From contig JACPTZ010000153.1 of NCBI GenBank assembly GCA_016192525.1, positions 1-32,468 on the forward strand: 32,468 nucleotides of DNA, written 5' to 3'. The position numbers and the translations under genes were made by a program. The DNA comes from Planctomycetota bacterium. GTDB taxonomy: Bacteria > Planctomycetota > MHYJ01 > JACPTZ01. Of this stretch, positions 1 through 13,200 are shown piece by piece. The notes below the pieces were generated by a model. The model was not told where the DNA came from. It ran no database searches and worked only from the letters and a program-made list of their open reading frames with translations. Position 1 is the stretch's first letter, and every line of letters begins with the position of its first letter.

Positions 1-1
1 C

Positions 2-670
2 GCGCGGCAGGCGCTCAAGTACCGGCCCGGTCTTCGGGTCATCGCCTGCGAACTCGACGAGGAGATCGTCCGGGTCGCGCGCGCGCACTTCGATCTGCCG
101 GCGACGTGCGACGTGCGGATCGCGGACGCCCGCCGGCTCCTGCGCGATTTGGCGAGCGAGGGCGCCTCATTCGACTACATCGTGATCGATCTCTTCTCCG
201 GCGAACGCGAGCCGTGGTACCTGTTCACGCGCGAGGCCTTCGAGGCGGTCCGGTCCCTGCTCGCGCCCGGCGGTCTGCTCGGGATCAACTTCTTCGGCGT
301 CTGCGCCCCCGGCGACACGCGCGCCATCGCCTCCCTGCTTTCCACGCTGGAGACGGCGGGGTTTCAGTCGAACGTCTACCCCGCGGAGCCGGAGGACCCG
401 GAGGGGAATCTCATCATCTTCTCCTCCATCGCCGGAGCGGGCAGGATGCCCGCCCCACCGGACCCGGGGGACCGTGTTGCTTACGATCGTCTTTCCGCCG
501 CCGAGCGCCTGTTCGCGGAGGCGTCGTTTGCGCGCCCGCTGCACTTCGAGGCCGACGGCCCGGTCAACACCGACGATCGGTGCGCGCTCGACCTCCTGCT
601 GCGGCCCCATCACGAGGCCTGGAGACGGGCCGTGACCCGGCAGGTGGAGGCGAGGATCCTGGCGGAGTGA
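2..670 (+). CDS. Spermidine synthase-like protein, C-terminal part (partial, 5' end outside window)
   Basis: The reading frame is open from the window edge to TGA at 668-670, giving about 222 residues of a longer protein. It shows the methyltransferase-fold signature of the spermidine synthase superfamily: an acidic strand end (ACELDEEIVRVA) that would contact the SAM or decarboxy-SAM ribose, an ADARRLL segment corresponding to the adenine-binding Asp, and FDYIVIDLFSGE followed by TREAFEAVRSLLAPGGLLGI, the post-strand-4 helix and strand-5 pattern. The strand-4 end reads DLFSG rather than the D-x-x-D-P of true spermidine synthases. It therefore more closely resembles the spermidine synthase-like domains often fused to membrane transporter domains. 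Whether such an N-terminal membrane part exists cannot be seen. The family call is fairly sure; the substrate is unknown. It has no functional link to the surface genes downstream, from which it is separated by a repeat-rich gap. Confidence 0.8.
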   Translation, partial: ARQALKYRPGLRVIACELDEEIVRVARAHFDLPATCDVRIADARRLLRDLASEGASFDYIVIDLFSGEREPWYLFTREAFEAVRSLLAPGGLLGINFFGVCAPGDTRAIASLLSTLETAGFQSNVYPAEPEDPEGNLIIFSSIAGAGRMPAPPDPGDRVAYDRLSAAERLFAEASFARPLHFEADGPVNTDDRCALDLLLRPHHEAWRRAVTRQVEARILAE

Positions 671-747
671 ATGAGGAATTCCGAATTCGGAATGACGAAC
701 CAACGAAGCCCGGAATGGATGCCCCATCGTGTCGGCGCCCTTTCTCT

Positions 748-940
748 AGCCCAGGCCTTCAGGCCTGGGAAGAAAGCCAACCCTTGAACCCTCAGCCCCC
801 TTCAGGGGGCTTTCGCCGACCGGGCCCGCGCACGTCTGTTGTCCAAGCGAAGTTGTGGCCCTTGTCCTCCCATCGGAAGCCCCCTGAAGGGGGCTGGGTT
901 TTCCATTGCGGTCCGGTACCCAGGCCTGAAGGCCTGGGCT
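748..940. repeat. Nested four-hairpin palindromic element (REP/BIME-like)
   Basis: Four near-perfect palindromes lie in mirror order. The outer pair (750-769 and 919-938) each have CCCAGGCCT/AGGCCTGGG arms around a 2-nt centre, TC in the left copy and GA in the right. The inner pair (794-811 and 878-895) have AGCCCCCT/AGGGGGCT arms, again with TC and GA centres. The right half is therefore the reverse complement of the left half, and some flanking bases are conserved as well. The whole could fold as four small hairpins or as one long stem. This arrangement is typical of dispersed REP/BIME-type or MITE-like elements. No transposase is present. The part of 671-1287 outside this element and the next one (671-747, 941-1020, 1067-1287) shows no gene and no convincing promoter. 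Confidence 0.8.
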
Positions 941-1020
941 TCGGAAAAGAGAGAAGGAAGAAGTTCGCCCGTGAAGTACGCATCTGCCGGATGAGCCTGA
1001 CAAGTGTCGAATGACGCGGC

Positions 1021-1066
1021 GTCCGCCCCCCGCGTGGGGCGGACTTTGGTCTGCCCGCGCGGGCAG
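1021..1066. repeat. Double hairpin, intergenic palindromic repeat
   Basis: Two palindromes sit 6 nt apart. The first, 1021-1044, has GTCCGCCCC/GGGGCGGAC arms and a 6-nt loop. The second, 1051-1066, is a perfect 16-bp palindrome, CTGCCCGC/GCGGGCAG. It is followed by a GC-only stretch of alternating GC to about 1080. I take it for a dispersed palindromic repeat rather than a terminator, because no T-run follows and the preceding gene ended 350 nt earlier. Confidence 0.6.
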
Positions 1067-1287
1067 GGACGCGCGCGCCACTGCCCCCATCCGGCATTGC
1101 ATCCCGCAACATCTGTGCCCCTGCGTCACACTGCAAGTCCATCGTCCGCACCGGGCGAGTTTCTGCGCCTTACGTGTTGTCTTTACAGTATGTTACGATG
1201 CAGTTATGCGCCGCCAGTGGTACGCCATTCGCGCTCAAATGCCTCACCGGTGCGTTCGCCCTTGCGCGGGATCCAGAGGGGCTGTCG

Positions 1288-4200
1288 GTGCCCATCTGCG
1301 CCACCCTGTTTCAACCATGGCGTTGGAGTGCGTTGCGGAAGCAACGCACTCCCTCGCACGAGTGCCGCTCCCCGGCGCCGCTTCCCCGCCTGCGCCTCAC
1401 GCCTGCCCGCCTTCCGTGTGGCGGGGGCTTTGGCGGGCAGGCGCGGCACACTCCAGGTCGGCGAGGCAAGTTCGCGGCGATCGCGACCCTCGTCGCTGTG
1501 CTCTCCCTGCCTGCCCTCGTCGAAGCGGCCACGACGCTCTCCACCTCCGTGGCCCGGCCGAACTACGCCTACCATCCGCCCTCCCCGGTGACCGTCGAAT
1601 ACTACGGCACGTATCGGTTCACCTCGACCGCGGCGTTGAACATCACCCGGATCCTCCTCACCAAGGACGGCACCGAGCCGCTCACCGACGTCAGCGCCGC
1701 CCGGCTGATCGTCGATGACGACAACATGCGCCAGGGGACTAACGGGGCGTCCAAGCCCTACGGCCGCCCGAGCGTCGACGCGACACAGGAGACCACCGTC
1801 TACACGGGGACCATCGGTGCGACGACGATCGATTTCACCGGTCTCGTCATCGCAGTGTCCGCCACGCCGGTCTTCGTTCACCTGGAGATCGACACGACGG
1901 CGGGAGGGGCCGGCACCCTCGGATTCCGGATCGCCGCGGCCGCCGACATCACGATCAGCACGGGGACCGTGAGCGGGACGGGCGTCCCCTGGGTGCTCGG
2001 GACCTCGACGTTCCGCACCGCCGCCGTCCAGAACTCCAATTTCGGCTCGAACAACACCTATTCCAGCATCCAGGAGGCGATCGACCGGACCGGCTTCGTC
2101 GCCGCTCCGGTCACCATCACGATCGCGAACACCGCCGACGTCTATGCCGAGAGCGGGCCGACCACGCCCATCTTCATCGATTCGACACGCGTCTGGGGCA
2201 CGGACAACACCTTCACCTTCACCATCGCGGGTCCCGCGAACCAGTGGGCGCGGGTTGAGGGGACCAACACGATCTTCAAGATCACCGGGGTCGGGTACGT
2301 CTACTTCCAGCGACTGCGGATCAAGAACCCCGGTTCCACGCCCACGAACACCGATTCGGGAATCCTGTACACGGCCACCTCGCCGGGCGGCTGGGTGAAG
2401 AACTGCATCTTCACCGACACGATGGGGGGCCCTGGGTTCGTGGATTCCACCGGCGGGAAGGTCGAGAACTGCACCCTTGTCGCGGAGAACGTGAACTACT
2501 CCTTCGCGGACGCGCAACTGGTGGCGTGGAGCACGAACGCCACGGGAGGGACGCTGCGGAACTGCATCATGTACGTGCGCGGCTCGACCAGCACGACGAC
2601 CCGCAAGTACGCCGTCGGCGTCGCCGCGACCGCCCAGACCGGGTTCACGTCCGACTACAATCTCTTCTACGCCGGGGGGGACAACTTCAACTGGACGGGG
2701 CTGTGGGGGACGACGACCGGCCAGCACCTCTTCGGCGCCTCCAGTTGGAACACGGCCAGTGCGAAGGACGTGAACAGCCTCGGGGCCACGAACGGCGGGG
2801 CGGCGGCGCCGGATCCCCAGATGGTCGACCCGTTCAACGTCACTGATGCGAGCAAGGACTTCCACCTCGCGTCGGAGTTCGGATACTGGTCGGCCGCGGG
2901 CGTGGATACGGTCGTCGGGACGGACGACGACGTATTCGCGCTCTCGTCCGAATCGAGCCCTGCCCTCGACCTCGGCGATCCGACCTACGCCTACACGGGC
3001 GAACTCGAGGACAACGGGAACCGGATCAACATGGGTGCCTACGGCGGGACCCCGCAGGCCTCGCTCTCCGGCGTGCGCGTCCCCGGCGCGAACAACGACA
3101 ACATCACGACCTGGACCGAAAACTCGAGCGTTTTCTGGAACAACGCCGGAAACTGGTCGGGCCGGACCCCCGGCACCGGCGCCCAGCGCGTTCCAGGGAT
3201 TGGCGGCTTCACCTCCGCGATCGTCTACATCCCGGCCCGTTCGGACAACTACTACGCGGCCCTCAATGTCACCGCCTCTATCGCCGCTCTCACGATCTCG
3301 AACTACCAGAATGACTCGCCGACGATTTCCGGCGGGTACCTCTGGCTCTACAGCGCGACTCCATACACGCTCGGGGTGGCCGGGAACGTGACGATCGAGC
3401 CATCCCTCGGGTGGGCGCCCACCTTGAGGATAGACGACAACGCCCAGACGTTGAATGTGGTCGGGAACCTGGACATCGCCGGAGATTGGTTGCACTACGC
3501 CGGGACGGTCAATCTCGCCGGGAACCTGCTCGCCTCCGGGACCCTCTCCGACACGGGGGGGATGTTCAATCTCAACGGGACAGGCGCACAATCGGTCGGC
3601 CCGGCCGGGGCCTCGATCGCGCTCTACTCCCTCAACTTCACCGGCAGCGGGACGACCACCGTCACGAGCACCACCTCGCTGACGGTCGGGGCGGGGGGAA
3701 GCACCGTGGGGGGGACGGCGACGGTGAACTTCGGCGATACCGGCCACACCTTTGCGGGCGACTACACCTCGACCGGAACCGTGACGGCGAGTTCCGCTTC
3801 CATGTACTTCGGGGGGGACTTCTCCAGCGGCGGCGTCTTCTCCCATAGCGGAGGGGCGATCGTCTTCAATGGGACGCGCGACCAGGCGGTCTCGACGGGG
3901 GCGTGGTCGCTGAAGAACGTCCTGGTGGACAATACGAGCGCGAGCGCGACCGTGAGCTTCCAGAGCTACCTCGTGGCCGCCGGCGTCTTCAGTCTGAACG
4001 GGACCAACCGGGCCCGGGTCACCTTCCTCGATGGGGCTTCATGGGCCGGAGCGGTCTCTGTCGACGGCGGGCTGCTCGATCTCGCTCCTTTGGCGGCGAC
4101 CTCGTACACCGCCACCTCGGGCATCACGGTTTCTTCGGGCGCGGGACTGCGCCTGGCGGTGCCGGCCGTGCTCTTTCTGCCCACCGCCGGATTGACGGTC

Positions 4201-7200
4201 AACGGGGACCTTTTCGCTTCGTCGTCCGGTGGATCGCGTCCGGTCATCACCACGACCGGCACGGCCGGCGGCGCCGCGGCGTCGGACCACTACGCCCTCC
4301 TCTTCCAGCCCGGCGCCGCGACCGACACGATCGACATCAACGGGCTCGTCGTCGAGTCTCCAGACGGGAACGGCCTCGACATCAATGGGGGCGGTTCCCA
4401 GATCGTCCGGCTCGACGACATCCAGTTCGAGAGCGGCAACTACGGTTCGCAGTCGCCGAACGCCTTCACCAACACCTATCTCTCGCTGCGCGGCGTTACA
4501 TCGGGCTCGTACACTTTCCGGCTGCTCGATTACGACCAGAACTGCAAGCACAACGTCAAACTGCCCGGCTACGTGGACGGCATCAACGATCTGCCCGGGA
4601 CCTCCACCGCGAACGTCCGGATGTTGAACGCCCTCGGGTCCAAGGGGGACCAGGACATCTCGGACACCCCTTCCGGCGGAGGATACTCCTGGAGCGGAGA
4701 GGGGCGCGACGGCGACCCGGACCTCGACACGCACATCACCTGGCAGTACTACAAGCGATGGATCGGCTCGGTGAACACGATGTGGTCGCTCGGCGCCAAC
4801 TGGGAGGGCGGCGCGGCGCCGCGGACGACGGCGCCCTACGACGACGTACTCATCTCACCCGGACAGCCGTACGATCCGGTCCTCGACGTGACCCAGGGAT
4901 ACTCCGACGATTTCATGATCCTGGACGGCGGCTCCTTCAGCTTCGGGACCGGCGCGACCCGCTACCTCTCGATCACCGGGAACGCCTCTCAGGCCTCCGG
5001 CGGCAGCATCATCCCGGGGCTGGGGCGGGTCCTCGTCGAGGGAAGCACGGACCAGCAGTTCGGCCTCTCCCCCCTCTGGGAACTCTCCGTCCGCCCCACG
5101 ACGAACGCGACGATCCGGCTCACGAGCGACGTTGTCCTGCGGGACGATCTGTTTCTGATGGACGGGATCCTCGATCTGAACGGGCATCAACTCACGGTCG
5201 GCGACCCGACGTACGGCAGCACCATGCTCGTCGATCTCGATACCGATTCGGATGGCGTCGGCGAGCTCAGGCTCGGCACGGGGGCCAGGCTCACCAGCGG
5301 GAGGAACATCACCACCCGCCGCTGCGCGGTCACGATGAGCGGAGACGCCGTCTGGACGGCGGACGACGGGGCGGGAGTCGGGACGATCACCGCCACGGTC
5401 GGCGCGGCGCCCGGCGGAGGCTCCTGGAGGATGAGCGACACCGCCCACTTCGTCTTCGGCGACGGTGACGGCGCCGACACCTTCACCACGGGGAACGGCG
5501 CCTCCTTCACCATGACGGCCACCGCGCTGGGGGCCCCCTACCTCGAACTCGCGGGTGGGGCCTCGCCCGCCTCGGCCACCTTTGGGGCCTCCTTCACGGC
5601 GAGGCTCTACGGAACGAACAAACCCGGCATCACCCGTCGCGCCGCGGACGCTTCCGGGTACTTCGGCCTCACCTTGAACGGCACGGTGGATATCGTCGGT
5701 CTCAACCTGACGTATGCAAACTCGAGCGGTCTGTATGTTCCCTCTGCGAGCAACCTGTACAACTTGCATCACATCTACTTCGGCGCCGGCCCTTTCGTGG
5801 GCGGGGCCACCCTCCTCAAAATCGGCGACGGGACCAGCGTGGGTGGGGGCTTCGTCTCCGAGGAGTGCTACTTCGGCAATTCGGCCGACCCTCCGGTCTA
5901 TGTCACCCTCGACGATGGGGGCGGGGGATTCACCCTCACGATGCGGCTCGCCGTAGGCAGCGGCGAGATCTTGGGCGACTCGAACATCGGGACTCGCGAG
6001 ACGGAGCTGAACGGCGCCGCGATCAACTGGTCGGCGGCAAAACTCTGGGCCGGGGTGCACCAGTACAAGCGCCAACTGACGGTGCCGGGAACGCCCGCGA
6101 AGCGGCAGACGATAGAGATCACGTATTCCGGGGCGACGACGCCCACGGCGGCCACGGTCCGTGCACGATGCTCATCCAGCTCGAACAACTACCGGGTGTA
6201 CTACAACCCTTCGGGGTCAACATGGGTTGAACTCCCGCGGGAGGTGAGATCCTGGACCGATTCATCGGTGGTCGTGCGCTGTGAGGTACAGGCCAATGGA
6301 GTGACGGCGAGCACACAGTACTGGATCGCCTACGGAAGCGGTTCTGCCGGGACCGCGCCGAGCTACTCGAGCCTTGTCCTCTACGACGACTTTGAGTCGG
6401 ACAACGGATGGACGGTCGTGGATACTTCCACGACGGATGGGGGTTGGGCGCGGGGTGACCCGGCGTCCGGAAGCGCGCAGGAGCCCGCCGACGATACGAC
6501 TCCCGGGCCGGGGGTGAACTGCTACGCGACAGGACTGGCCGCAGGGCAGGACCATGACGGAACGCGGACCGATCTCAGGTCTCCGACGATCGATCTGGCC
6601 TCCTACAACTCGGTCAATAACGGAGGGACGAGCTGTCCGATCACCTTTCAGTACGACAGGTGGTTCAACCGTCCGTCGAATGACACCTTTGAAGTTACGG
6701 GCGCGGCCAATGGGGTGTCGTTCACCGAGGTGTACGAATCTCTGGCGACGACGGCGCCGGCGTGGACCACGACTCTGCCCACGGGACAGATCACGGACGC
6801 CTCGAAGACAAGCAATTTCAGGCTCCAGTTCAGCTTCATCAACGCCGGGGCCGCGGGCAATCCCGAAGAAGCCGCGTTGGACGAGGTCTACCTGTTCCCT
6901 GCAGTCGTTGCTGCAACCTTCGTTGGGGCCGGTGACGACTCGGCGATCGGGGGGCTATGGTCCGAGACATTGAACTGGTCCCCGTTTGGCGTCCCCGCCT
7001 CCTCGGACGACGTCGTGGTGGACGACTGGATCGTTCCGTACACCGAGGCCCCAAACGTCGACGCCTCCTTCGCCGGCACGATCACGAACCTCGAGATTCA
7101 GAACACGTCCCCCGGCGCCCTGATCCTCAACCGGTTCCTGACCGTCCAAGGGGACCTCACCATCGGCTATCCCACCGGCCTCCTCAGCGGCGCGATCGGG

Positions 7201-10200
7201 AACACGAACGCGCAGCAGCTCACCGTGCAGGGCGATTGGACGGTGCACGCGCCGAGTTCGTTCAACGCCGAAACGGGCGGGGGGGGCACGGTGATCTTCA
7301 CCGGCGGGACGGCGAGGGACGTGATCCGGGGGAACGGGACCACGGTTTTCCAGGACGTGACCGTTGCGGCAGGCGCCGGGGCGACCACGGTGAGCGTGGA
7401 CCCGGATTCCGGCGGGAGCGTGAAGATCGCGGGCACGCTCACGATCAACAGCGCCCAGATCTTCGAGATCGCCTCCGGGAAGACGCTCCGGGTCGTTTCC
7501 GCCGGAGGCACCGCCACCGCGATCACCGCCAACGGGACGTTGCGTCTGAAGGACGGTTCGACGCTAGATTTTGAGGGGAAGGCGTCTCCGGACTTCACCA
7601 CCGTGACGATCGCAAGCACGGGGTCCCTCTCCACCAGCGGTACCACCGACTCCGCGCGCGCCACGATCACCTCGAGCGACACGTCGGTCGATGGGGACGG
7701 GTATGCGTTCATCGCCAATACCGCAAGCGGGGTCAATCTCTCGTACTACAACTTCTACTACCCGGGTCGGGACGGCCTCAAGATCGTGGCCGCGAATGCC
7801 ATCGGCGGCCTGAGCAACGGGAACTTCGACTATCCGTCGAACGGCGCCGACGCCATCAACCTCGGCGTGCTCCTCAACTTCATCGACTACAACTTCGGTG
7901 CCGGGACGAGCATCTCCGGATGCAGTTTCCAGAACTCGGGCGGCGCCACGAACGTCGCCAACGTCCGCGGGGGACACACCATCATCCAGGTACCCGCCGG
8001 GAGCGATTCCACCAACCATGCCACGATCACCTTCGCCTCCACGGCCCCCGGGACCACCGGCGCCTTCAGCGGCGAGGCGTACGACCAGGACCTGAACGAC
8101 ATCATCGCCTGGCCGGACACCGCCGGGGCGGTCGCCCCCGACCTCACCGCCGCCGTGGCGAGCGACGATTCCGGCGCGGGGGCGGGGATCCAGTACGGCG
8201 ATCGGGTGGTGATCACCTTCAACCGGCCCACGAACGGCTTGACCATCCCCACCGGCACGTATCTGTTCGAGGATTTCAACCGGTCGGACGTGTCCGTCGG
8301 GAATCCGTCCTCGTTCACGTCGGACCAGATCTGGACGGTGGGGGCGGGACAGTATGGGGTCGGCGCGAACGAATCGGTCGACGGCAACACCAACACCGAC
8401 GACTGGATGACCACATCGTGTTCCCAGGCGTACGGGACGTGGGAGTTCAAGTTCCGGTTCAGCAGCATGGGGTCGAACGCCTCGCACCAACTCAAGTTCT
8501 ACCTCGTGGCGAACGTCGCCAGTCCCGATTGCCAGGGCTACTTCGTATACCTGACGCCGAACAGCGACCTCGCCGAGGGGAACAACAGGATTGAGCTCCG
8601 GCGGAGAGACGGGGTCAGCGAAGTCACGATCGGCGGGGGAGGGTGGGCGGGCGACACCGCGACCCACACCGCGCGCGTGACGCGCGACAAGGACAGTAAC
8701 TGGTCGCTCCTCCTGGACGGGACCCCGTACGGCGCCGGGACCGATGGCACCTACACCAGTTCGAGCTACGTCCTCATCCGGAACCGCAACGCCGACGGGA
8801 CCGGCGGAGAACCCAACTGGGGATCGCCCTCCCCCATGAACGACATCGTCCGGGTGGACGACATATCTCTCGACATCAACAGCATCCTCCCGGTCACCGG
8901 CCGGACGTGGGGTTCGATCGCCTCCGCCGTCTGGAGTCAGAATTCGTATCCGAACGACCGTCTGACCGTCACGATGGGGAGCGGGGCCTCTCTCCTCGTG
9001 GGGGACTCCATCGGCATCGGATACCGGACCATCCGCGATGTGACGAACGCCATCACCGCCACGGGGTCTCCTCCGGCGATTTCGGGGACGTTCGGGGGGG
9101 TGGTCGCACCGCACCTCATCTCAGCGATCGCCAACGATCCCCCGGCGGAGACCCCCGGACCCGATTCCGGCGACACCGTGATCCTCCGTTTCGACGCCTC
9201 GACGAACGCCTACGCGATCGCGGCCGCGAAGATCGATGGCGTCCTCAGACTCGCGGGCGGGACCCACACGTGGGGGACGATTGTGAGCGCCGGCTGGAGT
9301 TCGTGGATGGCCACGAACGACACCCTCACGGTGACGCTGGGGACCGGCGCCACGATCGGCGTGGGGGACACCATCACCATCGCCTCGGGGACGATCAAGG
9401 ACAGCGGCGGGACCGTGAATGCCGTCGGCTCGCCGCCAGAGATCTCGGGCGATTTCGGGGTGGCGGCCATCACCGTGTCCACCGTTTCCGCCGCCGATCC
9501 GTTCCCCGTCGCCGCCGGAGCGGGGGCGGGGGACACGATCACGCTGACCTTCAGCCAGTCCACGAACGGGTACGAGATCGATTCGGGGAACATCGGGACC
9601 GTGCTCGTCCTCTCCGGGGCCAACCCGGCGGGGCCGACGTGGGGTACGATCTCTTCCGCGGACTGGTCGGACAACTACAAGACGCTCACGGTCACGCTGA
9701 ACGCCGGGCCCACGATGGGGGCGTCAGGCGACGGGGGCGACACCGCCATCTCGATCGCGGCCGGGACGATCAAGGACGCGAGTGGGACCAACGACTGCAC
9801 GGCCGGGCCCTTCTCCATCACCGGGAGTTTCGGCACGGCGCCGGTGCCCGTGCTCCGAACGGCCTTGGCCGAGGACTACACCGCCGGCGGCCCCGGGGTG
9901 CAGGACGGCGACCGGGTTGTGTTCACGTTCGACAGTCCGACGGACGGCGACACGACAGGCATCGCGACGATGGTGCCGCTCTCGGTCGGGGCGTGGGGCG
10001 GCCTGCAGAACCCGCCGAACGCGGGCGGGAACCAGCAGTGGCTGGACGGGAACAGGATCCTCGTCGTTTACCTGGACAGTGCGGACTGCACGATCGTCCC
10101 GGCGACAAGTCAGGCGCAGGACAATCCCGGGGCCAGCGGGAGAAACCAGTACATCGAGTCGGCCGCCGGAACGAATCCGGGGATCAGCGCGCCGACGACG

Positions 10201-13200
10201 GACGACTCGACGGGGTGGCCGATCACGATCGCCGGGACGTTTGGTCCCGGCGTCACAGGGTACTACTACGACGACCCGGACACGCCGACGGGCGTGACCA
10301 CGCCCACCCTGAGGCTTCTCGTGAACGGGGCGAGTCAGGGGACCACCTCCTCCGCCGTCAGCGGGGCCTACAGCTTCTCCGTGCTCATTCTCCCCGGCGA
10401 TCGCCTGATCGTGTACAAGGACGCGGCCGCCACTCCGTACGCCTCCGCGGTAACCGTCAACGGGGTCGGGGACAGCGTGACCGACCTCTTGCTCTACAGC
10501 GACTATGTGACCGTGCGCAACCATGCCGCGGGGACCACGGCGACCTCCGATATCAACACCGCCAAGGGGGCATATGCCGACGCCGACATGCGATTCTCGA
10601 TTGCCGGATCGACGCTGTCGATCCTCTCGACGGCCGCGCCGCAGACGCTCTACGTCATGAACCACTTCACCCCCGGCGGCGCCATCACCTTCAACAGCAA
10701 CCGGCTCAGGCTGGGGAACGGAACCTTCACGAACGGAGCTTACGCGAACGCCCCGGCGACACTCCAGGTCGACAACGGGACCTTCACCTTTGGAAACGTC
10801 GGCGCGACCGCGACCACGGTGACCGTGGCTGGAACCGTCACGATGTCGAACGGGGCGATCAATCTGGGCAGCGGTACCGCCGCCCGCACCCTGCGGGTCG
10901 ATGGCGCCTACACCCAGTCGGGCGGGACGCTGATCCTCGCCGACGCGATCGAGACGATCGACTTCAACTACAGCGTGACCTTCTCCGGCTCGGCGGCCAC
11001 GGTCATCAGCGCCGGGCTCATCACCTGCGCCGGCGACTGGGACGATTCGGCGGCGAGCGGGGCCATGAGTCCCTCCGGCGGCACGGTGCGCTTCGACGGG
11101 GTTTTTCCAACAAGTTGGACGAATCACGTCGTCATCAGCGAGGTCCAGATCGCCGGCGACGGCGGCGCCGACGACGAGTTCATCGAACTCTACAATCCGA
11201 CATCCTCTGCTGTCACGCTCACGGGCTGGAAGATCGAGCTGTACGACAGCACGGGCGGGTCTACCGGCGATCTGGTGAGCTCCTTTCCAGCCACGACGAT
11301 TGCCGCCTACTCATACGTACTGGTGGCATCCCCGGCCTACAACGGCGGCGCTTCCGACGTGAGCTACTCCAGCGGGTTCAGGATGAGCTCCAACAACAGT
11401 GTCCGGTTCGTGAACGCGAGTGCTGTCTACGTCGATGGAGTAGCCTGGGGAAGTGCCACCGGCGGAGGCAGGGAGGGCGGCAGCGCGTACCCGATCAACC
11501 CGCCATCCGAGCAGAGTATGGAGCGCAAACCGATCGCCTCGACCCAGGGGAATGGCGTCGACTCGGACAACAACAACTCGGATTTCGGTGCGGCTTCTCC
11601 CTCGGCGCCACAAAGCAGCGCCTCCGCGGGCGAGGAGCCGATCGGCGCGATACAGACCATAGTCCAGCGCCAGTCGCCTCCCGCCGCGGGCGGGCCGAAT
11701 TCGTTCTATCACCTCCTCATCAGCGCGAATACGGAGACGATCGTCAGGACTCTGGCGAACGGCGAGGCGAGCGGAGGCTTGGCCGTCAATGGCGACTTCA
11801 CGGTCTCGACCGGCATCTTTGAAGCGGGACAAGACCGCACTCACGAGATCGGCGGGCGCCTCATCCTGGGCAGCACGAGCGCGAAGTTCCTCTTCGGCGC
11901 CGGCGGGACCGGAACGACGGTGAACGTTCACAGCACAAACGACTCCGGGGCGTCCGCGGCGCTCACGGTCACGGGCGGCGTACTCTCCATGGGACTTGCC
12001 GGAGACGTCATGACCGTGGACGGAGGCGTCACGATGTCGGCCCAGCCCGTCATCTCGAACGGGAGAATCGACGTGGCCAAGGGGTGGGACGACAGCACTT
12101 CGAGCGGGTTCGTCCCGACCGGTGGAAAGGTCCGATTCAACGGTTCCTCGGCCGGGACGTGGCTCATCAAGCAGCGCACCGCCGCGAGTCCGAGCTCGTT
12201 CTACGATCTGGAGATCGCGGGGACGGCTGGAACCGTCATCTATCAGCCCGCGGTGAACGGGGTTTTCGCGAACGGTAATCTCACCGTGGCCAACGACTTC
12301 ACTACGTCGGGCTCCGGCGTCTTCGATACGGGGATCGGCTTCACCCACACCATCGGCGGTCGGCTCATCGTCAGCGGCGGGACGTTCCAGTTCAACACCG
12401 CCGGCGACTGCACGGTGAACGTGAACAGCACCTACGATGCCGGCATCGGCGGGGCCCTCGCCGTGTCTTCCGGTTCGCTCGCGATGGACTCCGCGGGAGA
12501 CACTCTCGACGTGGCGGGCGGGGCGAAGTTCACCGGCGGTGGCGTGACCATCTCCGGGGGCGAGATTCGCGTCGCGGATTCCTGGGACGATTCAGGCGCG
12601 AGCGGGGGGTTCACGCCCACCGGCGGGAGCGTGCGGTTCGACGGCAATCCGGGGACCGGGTGGACCAATCATGTGGTGATCAGCGAGATCCAGGTCGCCG
12701 GAGACGGAGGCGCCCCGGCCGACGACGAGTTCGTCGAACTTTACAATCCCACGTCCGCGGCCGTCACGCTTACCGGCTGGAAGATCATGTTGTACGACGG
12801 CGCGAACACGTACCAGGGGGACCTGGTCACCTCCTTCCCGGTGACCACGATCGCCGCCTTCTCGTACGTGCTCGTCGCCCCCGGGGAGTACAACGGCGCG
12901 ACGGCGAGGGACGTCGCCTACGACACCGCGTTCCGGATGGCGAACTCCAACAGCATCCGGCTCCGGGATTCCCTGGCCCAGACCGTGGACGGCGTCGGGT
13001 GGGGCAACGTTTCTGGCGGCGGAACGGAGTTGACATCCGTTTTCGGCAATCCGGCGAGCAACGGGAGCATCTACCGAGCACCGAGCCACTTTGAAGGGGG
13101 CGGCATCGACACTGGAGACAACTCTTCCGATTTTGCCTTTGCCTCGCCCTCGATTCCGCAGGCCATCTCCTCCGGGTCGCAGGAGCCCCCGGGGGCGGTC

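Noticed and set aside
1171-1199. Promoter directly upstream of the first giant gene (TACGAT at 1194)
   Set aside because: No -35 box at acceptable spacing. The only TTG-type hexamer is 11 nt away.
1204-3846. Antisense open frame of about 880 codons
   Set aside because: Low-complexity Arg/Gly/Val composition mirroring the + strand beta-helix gene. No start signals.
8907-11822. Plus-strand open frame of about 970 codons in another phase
   Set aside because: The translation is Arg/His-rich out-of-frame reading of the giant gene. The Ig-like and lamin-tail modules are all in the main frame.
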